This document shows, piece by piece, positions 1 through 5,157 of a stretch of 8,294 bases of DNA. Under the pieces are notes generated by a model. That model ran no database searches. It had not been told where the DNA came from and saw only the letters and a program-made list of their open reading frames with translations. Position numbers and translations under genes: made by a program. Within the stretch, counting starts at the first letter, position 1; the number at the start of each line of letters is the position of its first letter. This DNA is from Candidatus Tharpella sp. (GTDB lineage Bacteria; Desulfobacterota; Anaeroferrophillalia; Anaeroferrophillales; Tharpellaceae). Location of the stretch: assembly GCA_021163565.1 (NCBI GenBank), contig JAGGTT010000223.1, forward strand, positions 1 through 8,294, given 5' to 3'.

Positions 1-25
1 ACAAAAATTCCCCAAATATCGTCTA

Positions 26-43
26 TGCAAATTGTCTTTTGCA
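26..43. repeat. Perfect 6-bp inverted repeat upstream of the metallopeptidase gene
   Basis: The arms are TGCAAA (26-31) and TTTGCA (38-43) around a 6-base spacer. It is one of two inverted repeats in the 101 bases before the first gene. With its symmetry and AT-rich arms it could be a protein-binding operator or a small stem-loop. No known regulator site is recognised. Confidence 0.4.
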
Positions 44-50
44 CGGCCAT

Positions 51-76
51 GATGATATTTACTGATAGATATCATC
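51..76. repeat. Perfect 8-bp inverted repeat, possible operator or weak upstream terminator
   Basis: GATGATAT (51-58) is matched by ATATCATC (69-76) around a 10-base spacer. CCA (47-49) and TGG (77-79) extend the pairing to 11 bp if T50 is bulged out. A short T run (80-83) follows, so on the plus strand this could end a transcript entering from the left. The stem is AT-rich, which makes it a poor terminator. An operator close to the metallopeptidase start, 26 bases downstream, is equally possible. Confidence 0.4.
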
Positions 77-101
77 TGGTTTTAATTCAACTGTAGGTAA
101 T

Positions 102-710
102 ATGAGAAATTTTCTAACAACTGTGAAAAAATTACCGGTGGTTAAAGAGGTTGATGATATCGGGCCGGTATCTTTTGTTCCCAGTCACCGCGCCCGGAGA
201 ATTAATCTTACGGTTAAGGTCACGGGCGAGGTGCGGGTGGCGATGCCGAAACGGGCATCATTTAAGGAAGCCGAGCGTTTTGTGTTAAGTAAGCGGGAGT
301 GGATCAAGCGCCAGTTCAGCCGGCTGGAAGGTTCACAATCGGTGGTGGATGAGTATGCCGGAAGGATAGAAAATCTGGATATTGATGAAGCTGCCGCCGG
401 GATTGCGGAACGGTTGCGGGAGATCGCCGCAGAGTTTGGCTTCAGTTACAACCGCCTGACGATCCGTAATCAGAAAACCCGCTGGGGCAGTTGTTCGATG
501 AAAAATAATCTCAGTCTCAATATTAAACTGGCACTTTTACCGGATGAGCTTAAGGATTTTATTCTGGTGCATGAACTGGCCCATACCGAAATCAAAAATC
601 ACGGCCCGGCCTTCTGGCAGAAGCTGGAGAGTATCTACCCCAACGCTCGGGAGCTTGATAAACAGATCAACCGCCTGGGTGCGCTGCTGCGGATTCCGCT
701 TAGCCAATAA
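102..710 (+). CDS. YgjP-like (DUF45) zinc-metallopeptidase-type protein
   Basis: A 202-residue cytoplasmic protein with no signal peptide or membrane segment. The C-terminal half carries the hallmarks of the YgjP/DUF45 family: QKTRWGSCS at about residues 124-132, then the zinc site HELAH (His157, Glu158, His161) and a third probable ligand, His167, in NHGPAFW. In gluzincin-like folds the two HExxH histidines and a later residue bind zinc, and the glutamate activates water; all are intact here. The N-terminal part (about 20-75) matches the beta-rich front region of the family. Family members are usually annotated as predicted metal-dependent hydrolases and their substrate is not established; some sit near restriction genes, but none is seen here. 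The ATG is preceded by a modest TAGGT ribosome site (94-98) with a short spacer. It is the only plus-strand gene and converges with selB, 11 bases separating the stop codons. Confidence 0.88.
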   Translation: MRNFLTTVKKLPVVKEVDDIGPVSFVPSHRARRINLTVKVTGEVRVAMPKRASFKEAERFVLSKREWIKRQFSRLEGSQSVVDEYAGRIENLDIDEAAAGIAERLREIAAEFGFSYNRLTIRNQKTRWGSCSMKNNLSLNIKLALLPDELKDFILVHELAHTEIKNHGPAFWQKLESIYPNARELDKQINRLGALLRIPLSQ

Positions 711-721
711 ATCAAGTCTTT

Positions 722-2635
722 TCAGCCCTGCAGCAGAATCCGGGCTTCACCTTTTCTGGCAGTAACTTTACGTTGGTCGAGATATTCAAAGAGAGGGATG
801 ATATATTTACGGCTCAAACCGATTTTAGCTTTGAATTCCTGGGTCGTCATGGTCTCGTTCTGTTTGAGAAAATCGACAACCAGGGTCCGCATCTTTTCAT
901 AATGTTCCGGGGTCAGAAAGATACCGTCGCGAACCTTTAACAGGGTCCCCTCTTTCACCAGAATCGTCATAATCTGTTTAATATCATCGATTTCGGTTTG
1001 AAGTTTCTCGGGAAGTGAGCCATAGTCGGGGAAATTGAGCCCGGCCTGTTGATAGAGGTTGAGCAGGTCAGCTTTCAGTTTGTCGGCATCAACCGCCAGG
1101 TGAACCCGGTGTTCCGGGTCACGAACCAGATCCTGATCGACAACCAGCTTAGAGGTCTTTATCAAACGCTGTAGAAGAGCGTTAAAAAGCGAGACCGAAA
1201 GTGATGAACGGGATTTTATCTCCTCTTTAGCCATACCTTCACGCATCGGTTCACGCTGGTGGTAATCTAAGACCATCGTCACAATATTTTCAGCGAGCGC
1301 GTCAAAAAGTTCACCCGCGATCAAAAAATGACGTTCATTATCGAAACGAACAATTGCCCGGCAGGCCAGCAGTTCATCAATAACCTTGCCCAGAGCTTTT
1401 GCCGAGAGGTTGAGGAAAGCCCGCAACTCATCCAGGCGCAGGCCTGAAATACCGGCCTGTTTAACCAGAATGGCAACCACATCGGTCGGTTTTCCGGCCC
1501 GCAGCAGTTTGAAATCCGGGAGCAGGGTTTCATACTCTTTGAGTCTATGCTTGGCCGGGCAGGGATTAAGAACCACTCCCCCGCCAACGGTTTCACGCCG
1601 GGCGAAACTGCGCATAACAATGCGGTCATTGAAAACAATTACCGCAGGTTTCTCCAGACGCACCTGAACATAGGCCTGGTCGCCGGGCATAAGTTCCTGA
1701 CCGTTCAAAACAACTACGGTTCCCATCAGGGCGGCACTGCCGCTGTGAATCAGCATTTTGCTTCGGGGCGGCAGGGCTGAGCTGGCGGAACTCAAGTGCG
1801 TATAAAAGATATCGATCATTGAAGTGGGAATAACACTGTCCGGACGGGCCAGAACTTCACCCCGTTCTATCTCAGATTTTTCGAGACCGTGCAGGTTAAC
1901 GGCGGTTCGCTCACCGGCGAAAACCTGTTCCCGTTCCTCACCGTAGGCCTGAAGTGAGCGGACGCGGCTTTTCAGACCGGAGGGTGCCAGAACAACCAGG
2001 TCACCCAGACTTAAAGAACCGGAAAGTGCGGTTCCGGTAACCACGGTGCCGAATCCTTTGATAATAAAAGCCCGGTCAACCGGCAGCCGGAAGGCGCCGC
2101 TGTCAGGTTTCTCAACAACGGTTTCGGCAATCTTATCCAAGGCTTCAAGCAAGTTTTCGATTCCGGCTCCGGTAGCGGCTGAGACCGGAATTACCGGGGC
2201 CTCTTCAAGAAAACTCCCGGCCACAAGTTCACCGATTTCCTCAGTTACCAACTCCAGCAGGTCTTCATCGACCATATCGCTTTTGCTGATGACCACAAGA
2301 CCGCGTTCGACCCCTAAAAGCCGGCAGACATCAAAATGTTCCCGGGTCTGGGGCATAACTCCTTCATCAGCTGCAACCAGCAGCATCACCATATCGATGC
2401 CACCGACTCCGGCGACCATGTTTTTAATAAAGCGTTCATGGCCGGGAACATCTATTACTCCGAGCATCTGCCCGCCGGGCAGAGTCAGGTGAGCGAAACC
2501 CAGTTCAATCGTAATGCCGCGTTTTTTCTCTTCTGCGAGGCGGTCGGTGTCGGTTCCGGTCAGAGCCTTGACAAGAGTGGTTTTGCCGTGGTCAACATGA
2601 CCGGCAGTACCGAGAATTATATGTTTTTCTGCCAT
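722..2635 (-). CDS. selB: Selenocysteine-specific translation elongation factor SelB
   Basis: A 637-residue GTPase of the usual SelB length. It delivers selenocysteinyl-tRNA(Sec) to the ribosome at UGA codons marked by a SECIS hairpin in the mRNA. The EF-Tu-like GTPase domain (about 1-170) shows the P-loop GHVDHGKTT (12-20), the switch segment RGITIE (39-44), DVPGHE (62-67), SKSD (117-120, in place of NKxD) and VSA (151-153). Beta-barrel domains follow to about 370; FGTVVTGT (195-202) is typical of SelB domain II. The rest, to 637, fits the chain of winged-helix domains that bind the SECIS RNA in bacterial SelB. The start is supported by the standard N-terminus [18 protein letters not shown], but the ribosome site is weak (a GGA 9 bases upstream). 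It is the last gene of the minus-strand run, 75 bases after tlyA. Neither selA, selC nor selD is in the window, so it is separated from at least its immediate partners here. Confidence 0.97.
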   Translation of the reverse strand: MAEKHIILGTAGHVDHGKTTLVKALTGTDTDRLAEEKKRGITIELGFAHLTLPGGQMLGVIDVPGHERFIKNMVAGVGGIDMVMLLVAADEGVMPQTREHFDVCRLLGVERGLVVISKSDMVDEDLLELVTEEIGELVAGSFLEEAPVIPVSAATGAGIENLLEALDKIAETVVEKPDSGAFRLPVDRAFIIKGFGTVVTGTALSGSLSLGDLVVLAPSGLKSRVRSLQAYGEEREQVFAGERTAVNLHGLEKSEIERGEVLARPDSVIPTSMIDIFYTHLSSASSALPPRSKMLIHSGSAALMGTVVVLNGQELMPGDQAYVQVRLEKPAVIVFNDRIVMRSFARRETVGGGVVLNPCPAKHRLKEYETLLPDFKLLRAGKPTDVVAILVKQAGISGLRLDELRAFLNLSAKALGKVIDELLACRAIVRFDNERHFLIAGELFDALAENIVTMVLDYHQREPMREGMAKEEIKSRSSLSVSLFNALLQRLIKTSKLVVDQDLVRDPEHRVHLAVDADKLKADLLNLYQQAGLNFPDYGSLPEKLQTEIDDIKQIMTILVKEGTLLKVRDGIFLTPEHYEKMRTLVVDFLKQNETMTTQEFKAKIGLSRKYIIPLFEYLDQRKVTARKGEARILLQG

Positions 2636-2710
2636 GTTAGAAGGTCCACTTTATTATCAGCAGGAGTAAGTTATGGTTAAATCATTGAGGCCGAGAGATT
2701 GAATACGAGA

Positions 2711-3448
2711 TCAACCGGCAACAGTCAAATGAATCAGATATTCGATATTGCCTTTCTGGCCGGAGATCGGTGAGGTTATGGTGTTATGATGGATAAAACC
2801 GTTGTTCTCAGCAAATTCACAGACCTTTTTCAGACAGGCTGCACGTTTTTCCTCATCGCGGACAATTCCGCCCTTGCCAACCTCCCCTTTTCCTACCTCA
2901 AACTGCGGTTTTACTAAGGCAATTACCGGGGCCAGCGGCTCCAGCAGGTCAGCTGTGACCGGCAAAATTTTGGTTAATGAAATAAACGAAAGATCGATAA
3001 CCGCAAGTTCCAGAGGATCGGCAAAATCACTGCTGACTGAATTACGGATATTAGTACGTTCCATTACTACGACCCGGTCATCACAACGCAGTGACCAGGC
3101 GAGTTGGCCGTAGCCGACATCGAGGGCGTAAACCCGCCGGGCTCCATGTTGAAGCAGACAGTCAGTGAAGCCTCCGGTCGAAGCTCCGATATCGATCGCG
3201 ACCCGGTCTTCAACTTCAACCGCAAAACTATTAAGGGCCGCCTCAAGTTTCAGGCCGCCCCGACCGACAAAAGGAATATCTTTCCCTTTCAAACGAATTT
3301 CAGCATCACAATCTATCCGGCTGCCGGCTTTGTCGATAAGGCGGTCGTCACAGACGACCTTGCCGGCCAGAATTAAAGCCCGGGCCCGGTCACGGCTGAC
3401 TGCCAGACCCCGTTGGACGAGAAGCAGATCGATTCTCTCACGGCTCAT
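2711..3448 (-). CDS. tlyA: TlyA family rRNA 2'-O-methyltransferase (S4 domain plus FtsJ-like Rossmann fold)
   Basis: A 245-residue protein of normal TlyA length. An S4 RNA-binding domain (about 1-60, ERIDLLLVQRGLAVSRDRAR region) is joined to an SAM-dependent methyltransferase domain. The SAM-binding loop is IDIGASTGGFTDCLL (85-99), followed by LDVGYGQLAW (109-118), DLSFISL (152-158) and LVKPQFE (178-184). Lys67, Asp152, Lys180 and Glu236 line up with the K-D-K-E catalytic set of 2'-O-ribose methyltransferases. Characterised TlyA proteins methylate 23S rRNA C1920, and some also 16S rRNA C1409, which affects capreomycin sensitivity; the old name haemolysin A is misleading. The family N-terminus fixes the ATG start, but no Shine-Dalgarno sequence precedes it, and the start codon sits in a hairpin loop. 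It follows rng after 30 bases and precedes selB, consistent with cotranscription. Confidence 0.95.
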   Translation of the reverse strand: MSRERIDLLLVQRGLAVSRDRARALILAGKVVCDDRLIDKAGSRIDCDAEIRLKGKDIPFVGRGGLKLEAALNSFAVEVEDRVAIDIGASTGGFTDCLLQHGARRVYALDVGYGQLAWSLRCDDRVVVMERTNIRNSVSSDFADPLELAVIDLSFISLTKILPVTADLLEPLAPVIALVKPQFEVGKGEVGKGGIVRDEEKRAACLKKVCEFAENNGFIHHNTITSPISGQKGNIEYLIHLTVAG

Positions 3449-3465
3449 GACAGAGCCGTTTTTTT
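3440..3465 (+). terminator. Hairpin with T-tract at the tlyA start: plus-strand terminator-like, and start-codon hairpin on the minus strand
   Basis: ACGGCTC (3440-3446) pairs perfectly with GAGCCGT (3453-3459) around the 6-base loop ATGACA, and seven T follow (3459-3465). Read on the plus strand this has every feature of an intrinsic terminator, yet no plus-strand gene ends nearby; it could only stop antisense transcription entering rng. Read on the minus strand, the same bases span the 5' end of tlyA: the first two bases of the start codon lie in the loop and the third is in the stem. It may lower or gate tlyA translation. The pairing is directly visible; both roles are inference. Confidence 0.5.
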
Positions 3466-3478
3466 ATGTTAACAATGA

Positions 3479-5005
3479 TCATATTTTAGCAATAATTTCA
3501 TACTCTTCCCACTGAAAGTGGTCAATCTTCTTTAAGGTTATTTTCTTCCGCATAGCATACTCAAGATTATCCAGAGAGAGACTTTCGTTGTCGTAAATAT
3601 AATCGATAAGTTCAGGGTTGATCATGACAACAAGCTCTTTAACATTGAGGTCGTAACCGAAACTTTTCAACTCCCGGATAATTTCGAAGGTAACCGTCGC
3701 TTTTGATTTAACAAATCCGCGGCCCTCACAATGTGGACATGGGTCACACAACATCCGGGCAATGCTGTTACGTACCCTCTCCCGGGTCATCTCAACCAAG
3801 CCCAGTTCTGAGATTTTCAGGACATTTGATTTGGCTTTATCGCGTTTCAAGGCTTCCTCTAAAGCGACATTGACCCGTTCACGGTGGTTTTTCTTCTCCA
3901 TGTCAATAAAATCGATAATGATAATGCCACCGATATTACGGAGCCGAAGCTGGAACGCGATCTCTTTCGCTGCTTCAAGATTGGTTTTAAGGATTGTATC
4001 CTCGAGATTTTTTTTGCCGACAAAGCGACCGGTGTTAACATCGATTGCGGTCAAGGCTTCGGTTGATTCAATGACAATATAACCACCCGATTTAAGCCAG
4101 ACCTTCTGCTCCAGAGCTTTGTTAACCTCGATTTCAATGTCGTAGGCCTGGAAAATTGGCTGGATACCGGTGTAGCGTTCGATTTCACAGACCAGTCCGG
4201 GGAAGTAGCTGGTAATGAAATCCCGAAGTTCATGGTAGCACTCATCCGAGTCGATAACCACCCGGTCAATTTCATCAGAGTAAAGATCCCGGATAATACG
4301 CTGTACCAGTCTTAAATCCTGATAGACCAGATTAAGGGATTTGGTTTTTTCCTTCTTTTGATTTATATTTTCCCAGAGTTTAACCAGAAATTCAAGGTCG
4401 TGCAGAAGGTCGGTCTTCTGCTTACCTTCACTGACCGTGCGGACAATCAGACCCATGCCTTCAGGTTTTATCTCGGCAACCAGTTCCTTCAACCGCAGGC
4501 GTTCATCTTCATCTTCAATTTTACGGGAGATACCGATATGTTCAACCGTCGGCAGCAGGACCAGATAACGACCCGGCAGGGAGTTGTAAGTGGTTACCCG
4601 GGCGCCTTTAGTGCCGATCGGTTCGCGGGAGACCTGAACCAGAATGTCCTGCCCCTCTTTGAGCAGGTCAGCAATCTGCGGGGCCGGCAGAGCTTCATCA
4701 AGCTCATCTTTGCTGATAACAAACTCCTCATCGACCACCAGAGTTTCATCCGCCGGCAAAAAGACCTCATGATCATCTTCATTGCGAACATCGGCAACAT
4801 AGAGAAACGCCGCCTTATCGAGGCCGATGTCAACAAATGCGGCATCCATTCCCGGCAGAACTTTAACCACCCGGCCGTTGTAGATATTACCGACAATCCC
4901 GAGACCGTGATCACGTTCATAGAATATTTCGGCCAGAGTACCATTCTCAAGCAGGGCTACTCGCACCTCGCCTTCAGTCACATTAATAATCAGTTTAGCT
5001 ACCAT
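3479..5005 (-). CDS. rng: Ribonuclease G/E family endoribonuclease (RNase G type)
   Basis: A 508-residue enzyme that cuts single-stranded AU-rich RNA, preferring 5'-monophosphate ends, in rRNA 5' maturation and mRNA decay. An S1 RNA-binding domain (about 38-130) contains an acidic insert (about 74-112, rich in Asp and Glu) between its strands. The catalytic DNase I-like region has AIDVNTGRF (Asp322) and IIIIDFIDM (Asp365), matching the two magnesium-binding aspartates of E. coli RNase E (Asp303 and Asp346). The zinc-link CPHC (Cys423, Cys426) used for dimer pairing is present. The length is close to E. coli RNase G (489), and the long C-terminal scaffold of RNase E is absent, so no degradosome platform is expected from this protein. 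An in-frame TAA 18 bases upstream makes the ATG the only credible start; AAGGA lies 12 bases before it, a rather long spacer. It is followed by tlyA. Confidence 0.96.
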   Translation of the reverse strand: MVAKLIINVTEGEVRVALLENGTLAEIFYERDHGLGIVGNIYNGRVVKVLPGMDAAFVDIGLDKAAFLYVADVRNEDDHEVFLPADETLVVDEEFVISKDELDEALPAPQIADLLKEGQDILVQVSREPIGTKGARVTTYNSLPGRYLVLLPTVEHIGISRKIEDEDERLRLKELVAEIKPEGMGLIVRTVSEGKQKTDLLHDLEFLVKLWENINQKKEKTKSLNLVYQDLRLVQRIIRDLYSDEIDRVVIDSDECYHELRDFITSYFPGLVCEIERYTGIQPIFQAYDIEIEVNKALEQKVWLKSGGYIVIESTEALTAIDVNTGRFVGKKNLEDTILKTNLEAAKEIAFQLRLRNIGGIIIIDFIDMEKKNHRERVNVALEEALKRDKAKSNVLKISELGLVEMTRERVRNSIARMLCDPCPHCEGRGFVKSKATVTFEIIRELKSFGYDLNVKELVVMINPELIDYIYDNESLSLDNLEYAMRKKITLKKIDHFQWEEYEIIAKI

Positions 5006-5157
5006 AAGAACAGAAATTCCTTATCTACCGGTTTAAGAAAAGGCCGCGATTAATCCGTGCCGCCGACTTTCGGAGTATTTGCCGGGGTTTTGCGGCGATT
5101 CATCCGAACCTTCCGATCCGGGATGAGATTTGCCCTCTTTTCCTAATGGAAATCAGG
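5006..5157 (-). promoter_or_regulatory. rng: 152-base leader between the radical SAM gene and rng, potentially structured
   Basis: This is the largest gap in the minus-strand run. It holds the rng ribosome site (AAGGA on the minus strand, 5018-5022) and several complementary segments: TCATCC (5100-5105) with GGATGA (5121-5126), and GCCGC (5059-5063) with GCGGC (5092-5096). A 5-bp AT-rich stem (5139-5152) lies just after the radical SAM stop codon and lacks a T-tract, so it is not a convincing terminator. I found no clear -35/-10 pair. Leader structures of RNase E genes can serve autoregulation by self-cleavage in E. coli; the same for this leader is a guess. Confidence 0.35.

Noticed and set aside
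32..59. A promoter with TTGTCT as -35 and GATATT as -10 for the metallopeptidase gene
   Set aside because: Each hexamer matches the consensus at only about 4 of 6 positions, no better than chance in AT-rich DNA, and it overlaps both inverted repeats.
724..745. A hairpin with GCCC/GGGC arms at the selB 3' end as terminator
   Set aside because: The stem is only four pairs around a large loop, inside coding sequence, with no T-tract on either strand.
1321..1638. A 105-codon minus-strand frame within selB
   Set aside because: It is an alternative frame inside a well-conserved gene with no domain of its own.
2046..2492. A 148-codon plus-strand frame rich in Ser and Thr
   Set aside because: It is antisense to the SelB GTPase domain; the low-complexity composition is typical of a shadow frame.
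2636..2710. A tRNA-Sec gene (selC) in the gap upstream of selB
   Set aside because: The gap is 75 bases, shorter than a bacterial tRNA(Sec) gene, and no acceptor stem or T-loop sequence is visible.
722..3481. TGA codons ending selB, tlyA and rng as possible selenocysteine codons
   Set aside because: Each protein ends where its family normally ends, and reading through gives no conserved extension.
4358..5053. A 231-codon open frame on the plus strand
   Set aside because: It lies almost wholly antisense to the conserved RNase G gene, has no recognisable domain and no good ribosome site; it is a by-product of the codon bias on the opposite strand.
5139..5152. A terminator just after the radical SAM gene
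   Set aside because: TTTCC/GGAAA gives only a 5-bp AT-rich stem and there is no T-tract after it on the minus strand.
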